Assembly: GCA_008638415.1 (NCBI GenBank)
Contig: VWVT01000008.1
Coordinates: forward strand, 186,001 to 250,000
DNA: 64,000 nt
DNA from: Nocardiopsis sinuspersici
Lineage (GTDB): Bacteria > Actinomycetota > Actinomycetes > Streptosporangiales > Streptosporangiaceae
Reading direction: 5' to 3'
The position numbers and the translations under genes were made by a program. The notes beneath the pieces were generated by a model, which did no database searches, was not told where the DNA came from, and saw only the letters and a list, made by a program, of their open reading frames with translations. Of this stretch, positions 8,915 through 16,655 are shown in pieces; the stretch's first letter is position 1; each line of letters starts with the position of its first letter.

Positions 8915-9742
8915 ATGACCTCTTCGCCCCTGGGTGACTACCTCCGGAGCAGACGCGCGCAGATCGGGCCGCAGGACCTCGGACTGCCCGTCCACGGGCG
9001 TCGGCGTGTCGCCGGCCTGCGGCGCGAGGAGGTGGCGATGCTGGCCGGGATGAGCGCGGACTACTACACGCGTCTGGAACAGGGCCGTGAGACGCGCCCG
9101 TCCCCGCAGATCCTGGACTCGCTCGGGGAGGCCCTGCGCCTGGACGACGACGGCCGCCTCCACCTGTACCGGCTGGCCGGGCTGAGCCCGCGCCCGGTCC
9201 CGGGCGCTCCCGCCGAACGGGCCGACCCGTCGCTCGTCAGCCTCATGGGGGCATGGCACGGCAACCCGGCGCTGGTCCTGGGCCGCGCCTACGACGTGCT
9301 GGCCTGCAACCCGCTGGCCGAGAGGCTCTTCGAGGGCTTTCCCCGCTCACGGAACCTGGTGGCGGTGGTGTTCCTGGACCCCGCCTCCCGAAGGTTCTAT
9401 CCCGACTGGGAGACCGTCGCCAGGAACACGGTGGAGGGCCTGCGCCTGGCCGAGGGCGCCTGGCCGGATGACGCCCGTGTCCGCGACGTCGTCGGGGAGC
9501 TGCGTGTCAGGAGCCCCGACTTCGCGAGGCTGTGGAGGCGCAGCGGCGTGCGCGGCAAGAGGCTGGAGTCGAAGAGGTTCTCCCACCCGGAGGTGGGCCC
9601 GCTGGAGCTGCGCGTGCACGCCTTCGACGTGAAGTCGGCCCCCGGCCAGGAACTCGTCGTCTACCACGCCGAGCCGGGTTCGCCCAGCGCGGACTCGCTG
9701 TCCCTGCTCGGCACGCTGGCGGCCGACACGGCGTCTCCCTAG
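8915..9742 (+). CDS. XRE-family regulator with MmyB-like ligand-binding domain
   Basis: This 275-residue protein has an N-terminal helix-turn-helix of the GLRREEVAMLAGMSADYYTRLEQGR type (residues 35-60). An MmyB-like domain (about 100-270) follows, containing NPLAERLF and HPEVG motifs, which in this family binds a fatty-acid-like ligand. The ATG lies seven bases after a candidate -10 (TACGCT), so the transcript is probably leaderless. It most likely represses or activates the divergent SDR gene through the palindrome between them. Confidence 0.9.
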   Translation: MTSSPLGDYLRSRRAQIGPQDLGLPVHGRRRVAGLRREEVAMLAGMSADYYTRLEQGRETRPSPQILDSLGEALRLDDDGRLHLYRLAGLSPRPVPGAPAERADPSLVSLMGAWHGNPALVLGRAYDVLACNPLAERLFEGFPRSRNLVAVVFLDPASRRFYPDWETVARNTVEGLRLAEGAWPDDARVRDVVGELRVRSPDFARLWRRSGVRGKRLESKRFSHPEVGPLELRVHAFDVKSAPGQELVVYHAEPGSPSADSLSLLGTLAADTASP

Positions 9743-9831
9743 ATCGCGTGCCCTTGAGGCTGCGCTGCGCCTCGCGCTCGTACGCCGAAGGCACCGGGCC
9801 CTTCGCCGCCCTACACAGAACCCGGCCGTCC

Positions 9832-10539
9832 TCACCGGTCCGAGGCCCGTGCCATCCGGGCGAGGAGTTCGTCGAGCAGCATCGCCTCACCGGGCGAGAG
9901 CGCCCTCCCCGCCTCCCCCTCGGACAGCAGGGCCCGGAGCGCGTTCGCGTGGGAGGACACGCGGGCGTCGCCGCCCCCGGGCGCGTCCGTGAGCACGGCG
10001 GCCAGCACCGCCTCCCGGACCCGGGCGGACAGCCGCGGGTCGCGCTCCTCCTCCGGTTCGGAGATGAGCTGGAGCGTGACCCCCATGCCGGCCGCGTGGA
10101 TCGTCCCGGCCGCCTCCTCCGCGTCCACCGCCAGACGGCCGGACGCCGCCACACGCCGCACCAGTGCGAGCAGGAGCTCGTGGCTCCTGTGGGCCGCGCC
10201 TCCCTCGCCCCGCGGCGACCCCGGGGCGTACATCAGCACGTAGTGCGCGGGGTTCTCCAGCCCGAACCGCACGTGCAGGTCCCAGCCCGCGCGCAGGTCG
10301 TCCACGGCGTCCCCCGAGCCCTCCTGCGCCAGCTTGCTGTCCAGGTAGCGCTCGAACCCGTCGGCGGCGACGGCCTCCAGCAGCCCCCGCATGTCGCCGA
10401 ACAGCCGGTAGATGGTCGGCGGCTGCACCCCCGCCGCCGCGCTGACCGCCCGTGTCGTGACCGCGTCCCTGCCCTCCCGCGAGAGGAGGTCCGCGGTGAC
10501 GGAGACGATCCTGTGCCGTGTGTCCTTCTTGTCACCCAT
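9832..10539 (-). CDS. TetR-family transcriptional regulator
   Basis: This 235-residue protein has an N-terminal TetR helix-turn-helix (TRAVSAAAGVQPPTIYRLFGD, about residues 30-50) and a helical ligand-binding domain with MYAPG near 105. The start at 10539 was chosen because the preceding codons fall in the AT-rich operator region. It diverges from an SDR gene, with a 114-bp intergenic region rich in repeated ATCGAT-type half-sites. It probably represses itself and the SDR gene. Confidence 0.9.
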   Translation of the reverse strand: MGDKKDTRHRIVSVTADLLSREGRDAVTTRAVSAAAGVQPPTIYRLFGDMRGLLEAVAADGFERYLDSKLAQEGSGDAVDDLRAGWDLHVRFGLENPAHYVLMYAPGSPRGEGGAAHRSHELLLALVRRVAASGRLAVDAEEAAGTIHAAGMGVTLQLISEPEEERDPRLSARVREAVLAAVLTDAPGGGDARVSSHANALRALLSEGEAGRALSPGEAMLLDELLARMARASDR

Positions 10540-10551
10540 GAACTGATCATA

Positions 10552-10618
10552 CCATCGATAACAAAATATCTTTATCATCATTGCGCTATCGATGAAACTC
10601 GCATAGTGTTATCGACGG
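10552..10618. promoter_or_regulatory. TetR operator cluster, AT-rich divergent promoter
   Basis: CCATCGATAAC at 10552-10562 and GTTATCGACGG at 10608-10618 are near-perfect inverted copies. A third core, CTATCGATG, sits between them at 10586-10594. The stretch is strikingly AT-rich for this genome and contains both promoters. A consensus GTTATCGAYGG half-site can be read directly. Confidence 0.6.
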
Positions 10619-10653
10619 AAACAACACAGCGCCCGACACCCGCGGAGGACACC

Positions 10654-11391
10654 ATGGGCAGCAGCGAACGACGCGTCGCCATCGTCACCGGGGGCTCGCG
10701 CGGCATCGGCCGCGCCGTCTCCGCCCGCCTCGCCGCGGACGGCCAGGCGGTCGCCGTGGTCTACGCGCACAACACCGGCGAGGCCGAGGGAGCGGTCGCC
10801 GACATCACCGCCGCCGGAGGACGGGCCCTCGCGCTACGGGCCGACGTCGCCGACGAGGACGCCGTCGCCGAGGTCTTCGACCTGGTCGAACGGGAGTTCG
10901 GCGGGGTCGACGTCGTGGTCAACTCCGCAGGTGTGATGATCCTGAAGAGCGTGGCGGAACTGGACCTGGCCGACCTCGACCGGATGCACCGCACCAACAT
11001 CCGCGGCACCTTCGTCGTCGACCAGCAGGCCGCGCGGCGCGTGCGCTCCGGCGGGGCGATCGTCAACCTCTCCACGTCGGTGACCAGGCTCTCCCCGCCC
11101 ACCTACGCCGCCTACGCCGCCTCGAAGGGGGCGGTGGAGGCGATCGGGCCCGTACTCGCCAAGGAGCTGCGGGGACGCGACATCACGGTCAACGCGGTCG
11201 CGCCCGGTCCCACCGCGACCGATCTCTTCCTCGACGGCAAGGACGAGGAGACGGTCGAGCGGCTGGCGGGGATGAACCCCATGGAGCGCCTGGGCCGCCC
11301 CGAGGACATCGCCGAGGTCGTCTCCTTCCTCGCCGGTCCCGGCCGGTGGGTCAACGGACAGACCCTCTACGCCAACGGCGGCATGGCCTGA
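10654..11391 (+). CDS. SDR-family oxidoreductase
   Basis: This 245-residue classical short-chain dehydrogenase has TGGSRGIG near residue 12, NSAG, YAASK (catalytic Tyr and Lys) and a C-terminal YANGGMA typical of 3-oxoacyl-ACP reductase-like members. The tyrosine-rich VVYAHNTGEAE after strand two points to NADPH. A GGAGGAC ribosome site precedes the ATG. It is divergent from the TetR gene and is its likely target. Its substrate may be the inducer. Distinct from the SDR at 8044-8790. Confidence 0.9.
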   Translation: MGSSERRVAIVTGGSRGIGRAVSARLAADGQAVAVVYAHNTGEAEGAVADITAAGGRALALRADVADEDAVAEVFDLVEREFGGVDVVVNSAGVMILKSVAELDLADLDRMHRTNIRGTFVVDQQAARRVRSGGAIVNLSTSVTRLSPPTYAAYAASKGAVEAIGPVLAKELRGRDITVNAVAPGPTATDLFLDGKDEETVERLAGMNPMERLGRPEDIAEVVSFLAGPGRWVNGQTLYANGGMA

Positions 11392-11769
11392 CCCGGGGCG
11401 CGCCGCCCACGCCCGCCCCGGTCCTGCGCCCCCGGAGCGGGGTCCGCGCCGGCGCCGGACGGGCTCCAGCGGCCCCGCACACGGGAGGGTAACCAGGATC
11501 ACCCTGCTCCGCCCCCGGAGTGAGGGCGCCGTGCCCGACCACCGAGAAAGCGCGCCGACCTGCGGTGACCCCCTCCGAGGGCACGTCCGGCGAGGGCCCG
11601 GGAGGCGGCCCCGCGGGGGTCAATGAAAGCAGAGACGCATCATTACCACACCTTGGGGTAGTGCACCAGATAGGAACGGAAAAGTTCCCAGTTCGTAATA
11701 CTTGGCCCATGCCGCGGCAACCGAACCGCATCCGGTGGATCGGCCGCGATGGGAGAGAGGAGACCGGCG
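11392..11769. other. gene-free intergenic region
   Basis: No supported gene in 378 bp. The right part (about 11630-11720) is AT-rich, with TTCCCAG and TAATAC elements that could be the promoter of the small basic protein that follows. Confidence 0.4.
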
Positions 11770-12051
11770 ATGAGCATCATGAGGATGGCGAAGCGCCGTC
11801 TGGCCCAGGGAGGCGGCCTCCCGACGAGGCGCCCCGGAGTGCGGGATCCCCTGACGAGGACGAAGCCGACGAGCAGGGGCCCCGGGGCCCGGACTCCCCT
11901 GGCCCGGGCGAAGAAGCTGGCCCGGTACGCGAACTCGCCGAAGGGGCGGAGCACGCTGGGCCGTGTGACCCGCAGCCTCTCGTCCGGCAAGCGGCACACC
12001 CGGTCCCGCAAGGGACCCATGCGGTGGATCAACTCCCTGGCCAGGCTCTGA
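11770..12051 (+). CDS. small highly basic protein of unknown function
   Basis: A 93-residue frame begins MSIMRMAKRR and ends with SLARL. It is very rich in Arg and Lys and has almost no acidic residues. Nearly every codon ends in G or C, lysine is always AAG, and a GAGGAG ribosome site precedes the ATG by eight bases. A strong terminator follows. These facts favour a real gene over a chance frame. Charge and lack of hydrophobic segments suggest nucleic-acid or membrane-surface binding. I do not recognise the family. Confidence 0.5.
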   Translation: MSIMRMAKRRLAQGGGLPTRRPGVRDPLTRTKPTSRGPGARTPLARAKKLARYANSPKGRSTLGRVTRSLSSGKRHTRSRKGPMRWINSLARL

Positions 12052-12128
12052 GGGTCCCCCGTGGTGCGGGGGCGAAACCCGGCTCGCAGCCGACGGGCCG
12101 CTGAACACGGGAGTCAGGAAACGACGAC

Positions 12129-12161
12129 GCGGGGGCGGGTCCCATGAGGGCCCGCCCCCGC
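12129..12161 (+). terminator. hairpin terminator
   Basis: GCGGGGGCGGG and CCCGCCCCCGC form an 11-bp stem with an 11-base loop, about 80 bp after the small basic gene and before the HAD gene. Confidence 0.7.
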
Positions 12162-12307
12162 CTCTGCCGTCAACGCACGTCGTCCGCTTCCCCGCCCGCC
12201 GGCCCGTGGACGGGTACTCCAGCCCCCGGGTTCCCGGGGACGGCTCGCCCCAGTAGGCTCCCGCGGGAGCCCTTCCCGCGCCGCGAGCAGTAAGGAAGCC
12301 GACCAGC

Positions 12308-13018
12308 GTGGCATTCGACGCCTCCTCGATTCGAGCGCTCTCCTTCGACGGAGACCAGACGCTGTGGGACTTTCGCACCGCGATGCGCCGGGCTCTCGTT
12401 GAGGCCGCGGACCTCCTCTCCGCAGAGGGCATGGTCCGTGAGACGGGAGCCGTGTCAGCGGACTGGCTGGCGAAGGTGCGTGACGAGGTCGCCGGTGAAC
12501 CCGCGTTCGCACGCGAGACCATGGAGAGCATCCGCCTCGAGTCCTTCAGGCGCGCCGTCGAACACTGCGGCGGCGACGGTCGGGACCTCGTCGCAAAGCT
12601 CTACGACAGGTACATGCGCACGCGGTTCGGTGCGATGAGGCTCTACGCCGAGACGGCGAGCGTGTTGGAGGAACTGCACCGCGTCTATCCGTGCGTCCTG
12701 GTGACCAACGGCAACAGTGATCCGGGGCGGCTGGGTATCGGCGGCTACCTCACCCACCGCGTGGTCGCGGCCGACTGCGGGCTGTTCAAGCCCGATCCCC
12801 GCATCTACGCCCACACGGCCCGGCTGCTGGCGCTGCCGACCGCGTCCGTCCTCCACGTCGGGGACCACCCCGAAGAGGACGTCGCCGCCGCGGGCCGGGC
12901 GGGGATGAGGACGGTGTACCTCGACCGCGTCGGCAAGCCCCTCTCCCCCGGGCGGCACGCTGACGCGGAGATCAGCTCCCTGTCCGGCCTCCTGGAGCTG
13001 TTGCGGCGAAGAGGGTGA
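12308..13018 (+). CDS. HAD-superfamily hydrolase
   Basis: This 236-residue phosphatase-type HAD protein has motif I FDGDQT (nucleophile Asp14 and acid/base Asp16), motif II VTNGN, the motif III lysine in GLFKPDP, and motif IV HVGDHPEEDV. A helical cap lies between residues 20 and 95, as in YjjG/phosphoglycolate phosphatase relatives. The GTG start follows a weak ribosome site. Substrate is probably a small phosphorylated metabolite. It converges with the next gene. Confidence 0.88.
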   Translation: MAFDASSIRALSFDGDQTLWDFRTAMRRALVEAADLLSAEGMVRETGAVSADWLAKVRDEVAGEPAFARETMESIRLESFRRAVEHCGGDGRDLVAKLYDRYMRTRFGAMRLYAETASVLEELHRVYPCVLVTNGNSDPGRLGIGGYLTHRVVAADCGLFKPDPRIYAHTARLLALPTASVLHVGDHPEEDVAAAGRAGMRTVYLDRVGKPLSPGRHADAEISSLSGLLELLRRRG

Positions 13019-13076
13019 CCGTGCCCGCGCATCCGTTCTCCACACCGGGAGGCCAGGACGAGGATCCTCCCCGCCG

Positions 13077-13802
13077 TCAGGGGCTCGGGGACACCGCGAC
13101 GTAGACGGTGTTGGACGCGTCGCCCTCTTGGAGGGGGTTGGGGAAGCTCACGACCTCGGCGCGCGCACTCGCGAACACCTCCCCGAGCAGGCCGGTGAAC
13201 TCCTCGTCCGGCGCGTCGTTGGACCACAGGGCGAAGACGCCGCCGGGCAGGAGAAGGCGCTCCGAGAGGCGGTGCAGCCCCTCGCGCGTGTACAGACCCG
13301 CGTGGGAGGGGTGGAGCAGATGGCGCGGCGAGTGGTCGATGTCGACGACCACGGCGTGGAAGCGGTCCGGACCCATCCCCGGGGCGGGTCCCGAACCGGC
13401 GTCGACCGTGGCGAAGAAGTCCCCGTGCACCAGGCCGCAGCGGGGATCGGCCACCAGCTCCGCGCCCGCGGGGATCAGTTTCTCGCGGTGCCAGTCGATG
13501 ACCTCGGCCAGCGCCTCCACCACGACCAGGGAGCCCACCGCGGGGTCCTCCAGCACCGCCTGCGCCGTGTAGCCCAGTCCCAGGCCGCCCACGGCCACAC
13601 GCAGGTCCGTTCCGGAGAGTTCGGCCAGGGCCAGTCGCGCCAGCTCGACCTCGGCCGCGGTGAACAGGCTCGACATCAGGAAGTCGTCGTCGAGCTTGAT
13701 CTCGTAGACCTCCTTGCGGAAGAGGGGGTCGTGGCGGCGGCGCAGGCTGAGCTCGCCCATGGGCGTCGCCCGCCAGCCCAGCTCCTGGAAGTGAAGACCC
13801 AT
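13077..13802 (-). CDS. spermidine synthase-like methyltransferase-fold protein
   Basis: This 241-residue protein has a Rossmann motif VAVGGLGLGYTAQAV near residue 70, an acidic end of strand two (VVVEAL), and VVVDIDHSPRHLL near 155, resembling polyamine aminopropyltransferases. It lacks the usual N-terminal beta domain and the clear active-site Asp pattern of SpeE. Like many actinobacterial spermidine-synthase homologues it may therefore act on another substrate. It stands alone between a convergent HAD gene and the SulP unit. Confidence 0.75.
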   Translation of the reverse strand: MGLHFQELGWRATPMGELSLRRRHDPLFRKEVYEIKLDDDFLMSSLFTAAEVELARLALAELSGTDLRVAVGGLGLGYTAQAVLEDPAVGSLVVVEALAEVIDWHREKLIPAGAELVADPRCGLVHGDFFATVDAGSGPAPGMGPDRFHAVVVDIDHSPRHLLHPSHAGLYTREGLHRLSERLLLPGGVFALWSNDAPDEEFTGLLGEVFASARAEVVSFPNPLQEGDASNTVYVAVSPSP

Positions 13803-13928
13803 TCCTGCTCTCCGGTCGGTTCGCTCAGGACGTGCCGACCACGGTCGTACACGTCATCCGGTGGCCTTGGGGCCCCGCCCACCCTAACGCCGGCCGGGGG
13901 CGTCCGTGACTCCTCGTGCACGCCGCAC

Positions 13929-14023
13929 CGGCTCCCGGTCCCCGAGTCGGGAGCCGGGAACCGGGAGCCGTGTGCGGTCGCGGAGAACACGGCGCGGCCC
14001 ACCGGGACTCCGGCGGGCCGCGC
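13929..14023 (-). terminator. double hairpin terminator downstream of SulP gene
   Basis: Two 9-bp hairpins lie downstream of the SulP stop on the minus strand. The nearer one is GCGCGGCCC (13992-14000) with GGGCCGCGC (14015-14023). The farther one is CGGCTCCCG (13929-13937) with CGGGAGCCG (13948-13956). Confidence 0.65.
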
Positions 14024-14046
14024 TGCTACTGCTGGGACCGGTGTGG

Positions 14047-15537
14047 TCAGTGTCCGCCGGTGAGGGTGCCCGACAGCTCCTTGTGGAGTTCGGCGCTGGG
14101 CTCGTTGAGGCCGGTGATCTGCACCTGCACGTCGTGCCTGCGGAAGTGCTCGGTGACCTGGTCCAGGGCGGCCACGGCCGAGGAGTCCCACACGTGGGCG
14201 TTGGACATGTCCACCACGACCTTGGTCAGCCCCTGCTCGGCGTAGTCGAAGCGGCCCACCAGCTCGCCGGTGGAGGCGAAGAACACCTCGCCGTTGACCG
14301 AGTACACCCGGGTGCCGCCCTCGGGGTCGAGCACGCTGGTGACGTCGGCCTGCATGGCGGCCCGGCGGGCGAAGGAGATCATCGACACGATCACGCCGAC
14401 GATCACGCCCAGGGCCAGGTTGTGCGTCCAGACCACCACCGCGACGGTGACGACCATGACCAGGGTCTCGGTCCAGGGCATCCGCCGGACGGTGGAGGGG
14501 GCGATGCTGTGCCAGTCGAAGGTCACGATGGCCACGAAGAACATCACCGCGACCAGGGCGGCGATGGGGATCATGCCCACGATGTCGCCCAGGCCCACGC
14601 ACAGGATGAGCAGGAACACCCCGGCCAGGAACGTGGAGACGCGGGTGCGGGCACCGGACTTGACGTTGATCATGGTCTGGCCGATCATCGCGCACCCGGC
14701 CATGCCGCCGAAGAACCCGACGACCACGTTGGCAATGCCCTGGCCGCGCGCCTCGCGGGCGTGGTCGGAGACCGTCTCGGTCTGGTCGTCGACGACCTTG
14801 GCGGTCATCAGCGACTCCATCAGCCCCACCAGCGCCAGCGTCACGGCGTAGGGAGCGATCAGCGTCAGCGTGTCCAGGGTGAGGGGCACGTTCGGGATCA
14901 GCGGGACGGGCACGGTGTCGGGCAGCTGACCCATGTCCCCGACCGTCTGCGCCGGAATGCCCAGGGACAGCGCGGCGACGGTGAGCACGACGATGGCCAC
15001 CAGCGGCGCGGGGACCAGCTTGGTCAGGTACGGCAGGCCGAAGATGATGGCCAGCCCGATCGCGACCATGGCGTAGATCGGCACCCCGACCCCGGCCAGG
15101 TGGGGCAGCTGGGCCATGAAGATGAGGATGGCCAGGGCGTTGATGAACCCGGTCATCACACTGGGCGGCACGAACCGCATCAGCTTGGCCACCCCGGCCA
15201 GTCCCAGGACGACCTGGAAGAGCCCGGCCAGGATCGTGGCGGCGATGAGGTAGTCCACGCCGTACTCGATCGACAGCGGCGCCACGACCAGGGCCATCGC
15301 GCCGGTGGCCGCGGAGATCATCGCCGGGCGCCCGCCCAGGAAGGCGATGGACACGGCCATCACGAAGGAGGCGTACAGCCCCACGCGGGGGTCGACCCCA
15401 GCGATGAGGGAGAAGGCGATGGCCTCGGGGATCAGGGCCAGGGCCACGACCAGCCCGGCCAGCACGTCCGCGCGCAGTTGGGCGGCTCCGGGGATCCTGG
15501 ACCTCAGGAACCGGGGGGTCTTCACAGGCAGATTCAT
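14047..15537 (-). CDS. SulP-family anion transporter with STAS domain
   Basis: This 496-residue protein has about eleven hydrophobic segments in residues 20-390, including the SulP signature region GLYASFVMAVSIAFLGGRP. A C-terminal STAS domain (about 400-490) follows, with VVDMSNAHVWDSSAV around the conserved DxS loop. SulP proteins move sulfate, bicarbonate or other anions across the cytoplasmic membrane. The start at 15537 is supported by homology-like length. An in-frame ATG at 15546 is also possible. A MerR regulator lies upstream on the same strand, separated by a long leader region holding a MerR-like palindrome. No carbonic anhydrase is fused or adjacent, so the anion is undecided. Confidence 0.9.
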   Translation of the reverse strand: MNLPVKTPRFLRSRIPGAAQLRADVLAGLVVALALIPEAIAFSLIAGVDPRVGLYASFVMAVSIAFLGGRPAMISAATGAMALVVAPLSIEYGVDYLIAATILAGLFQVVLGLAGVAKLMRFVPPSVMTGFINALAILIFMAQLPHLAGVGVPIYAMVAIGLAIIFGLPYLTKLVPAPLVAIVVLTVAALSLGIPAQTVGDMGQLPDTVPVPLIPNVPLTLDTLTLIAPYAVTLALVGLMESLMTAKVVDDQTETVSDHAREARGQGIANVVVGFFGGMAGCAMIGQTMINVKSGARTRVSTFLAGVFLLILCVGLGDIVGMIPIAALVAVMFFVAIVTFDWHSIAPSTVRRMPWTETLVMVVTVAVVVWTHNLALGVIVGVIVSMISFARRAAMQADVTSVLDPEGGTRVYSVNGEVFFASTGELVGRFDYAEQGLTKVVVDMSNAHVWDSSAVAALDQVTEHFRRHDVQVQITGLNEPSAELHKELSGTLTGGH

Positions 15538-16046
15538 GGAACCCATCAGGTTTCGGGCAGCCCACAGCGAGGACCGCGGTGTTCGTGTCAGGCGTTCGGC
15601 GACGGCGCGGGCGAGCGCCGGACCTGGGGGGTCGGGTGCGCTCAGGCGCCTGGGATCCGGTGTGGCACGTGTGGTGCCCCGGACGCGGCTCCGTCGCCGC
15701 GGACCCGACCGTGTCCGTGGGACCGGCCGGGAAGAGGGCGGTGGTTCCACGGCCGTCGCGGGGAACCAACCTGGACCGACTCTACCCTTACGTAAGAGTC
15801 TGGGTCACGCAGAGTGCCTGAGACAACCATCACAGGAGAGGCTCTTCGCTGGTTTTTCCTGCTGAACCCAGACGACCCGAACGACAGGCGCGTTTCCGTC
15901 CTGATGACCCAAAGTGACTTTTTGGGTGGGATCCTGGGACGTTCACACCTGTTACCAAGCAGAGCGCCCCGCCGGTCGGGACGCTCCCGTTCCTCCGGAC
16001 GGGGAGGCACCGCACGGCCTCGGCCTCCGCCACTCGGAGAACGCCC
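15538..16046 (-). promoter_or_regulatory. long leader/promoter region of SulP gene with MerR-type palindrome
   Basis: No gene was seen in 509 bp. The perfect palindrome CTTACGTAAG lies at 15787-15796. Read on the minus strand it sits inside an 18-bp spacer between GTGACC and TAGAGT, the stretched-spacer geometry of MerR-controlled promoters. If used, the transcript would have a leader of about 230 bases. A 7-bp inverted repeat ACCCAAA/TTTGGGT at 15907-15927 may end the MerR transcript. Confidence 0.45.
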
Positions 16047-16454
16047 TCAGGTGGTGGCGTTGTTCCGGGACCGCTGCTCGCGCAGCCTCCCGGCGAACTC
16101 CTCGGCCATCGCCAACTGCTTGCGCAGGGTCTGGCAGCGGGCGACGACGGCCGCCTCGAAGGCGTCGAGCCTCTCGGTCAGGGCCTCCCGCTCCTCCCGG
16201 CCGGTCTCCGCCGCGTTCAGCCGGTCGATGGTCTCCAGCAGCTCACGGGTCTCCTCCAGGCTGAACTCCAGGGGCTTCATCCGCTTGATGAGGTTCAGGC
16301 GTTCCACGTCCGTCTCGGTGTAGAGCCGGAAACCGCCGCGGGAGCGCGCCGAGGGTTCGACCAGGCCGACCTCTCCGTAGTAGCGGATCGTGCGCAGGGA
16401 CAGGCCGGTCCGTTCGGCGACCTCACCGATCTGCATGTGCTGCCCCCCGGGCAT
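16047..16454 (-). CDS. MerR-family transcriptional regulator
   Basis: This 135-residue protein has an N-terminal MerR winged helix (IGEVAERTGLSLRTIRYYGE, residues 8-27), the second-wing region SRGGFRLYTETDVERL, and a C-terminal coiled coil (about 75-125). No cysteine-rich effector loop is present, so it is not a classical metal sensor. The start at 16454 has AAGGGG eight bases upstream. The next ATG, six codons on, is an alternative. It probably controls its own promoter and the SulP gene that follows. Confidence 0.88.
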   Translation of the reverse strand: MPGGQHMQIGEVAERTGLSLRTIRYYGEVGLVEPSARSRGGFRLYTETDVERLNLIKRMKPLEFSLEETRELLETIDRLNAAETGREEREALTERLDAFEAAVVARCQTLRKQLAMAEEFAGRLREQRSRNNATT

Positions 16455-16525
16455 CGCGGCACCCCTTCTCCTCAAGTCCGTCCGGCGTCGGGTTCGCCTG
16501 CTCGTCGACGACCGCCAGGTGCGCA

Positions 16526-16535
16526 ACGTTAACGT
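16526..16535. promoter_or_regulatory. palindrome upstream of MerR gene
   Basis: The perfect 10-bp palindrome ACGTTAACGT lies 72 bp upstream of the MerR start, an expected place for an autoregulatory operator. Its core differs from the palindrome near SulP (CTTACGTAAG). Confidence 0.4.
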
Positions 16536-16598
16536 GCCCGCGCACCAGGAGGGTTCCACATGGCGGTGGAGGAGCCGTCCGGGCCGGGGACGGGTGGA

Positions 16599-16632
16599 GG
16601 GGCCGGGCCGCCGCGGGCGCGCACCCGGCCCC
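16599..16632 (-). terminator. hairpin terminator of anmK-symporter unit
   Basis: GGGGCCGGG and CCCGGCCCC form a 9-bp stem with a 16-base loop, 24 bases after the symporter stop. Confidence 0.65.
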
Positions 16633-16655
16633 CCGGAGAGCGGTCGGCGCCCGGG

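Noticed and set aside
11643..12032. 129-codon leftward frame opposite the small basic gene
   Set aside because: It runs through the AT-rich promoter area and lacks the codon bias that the opposite strand shows.
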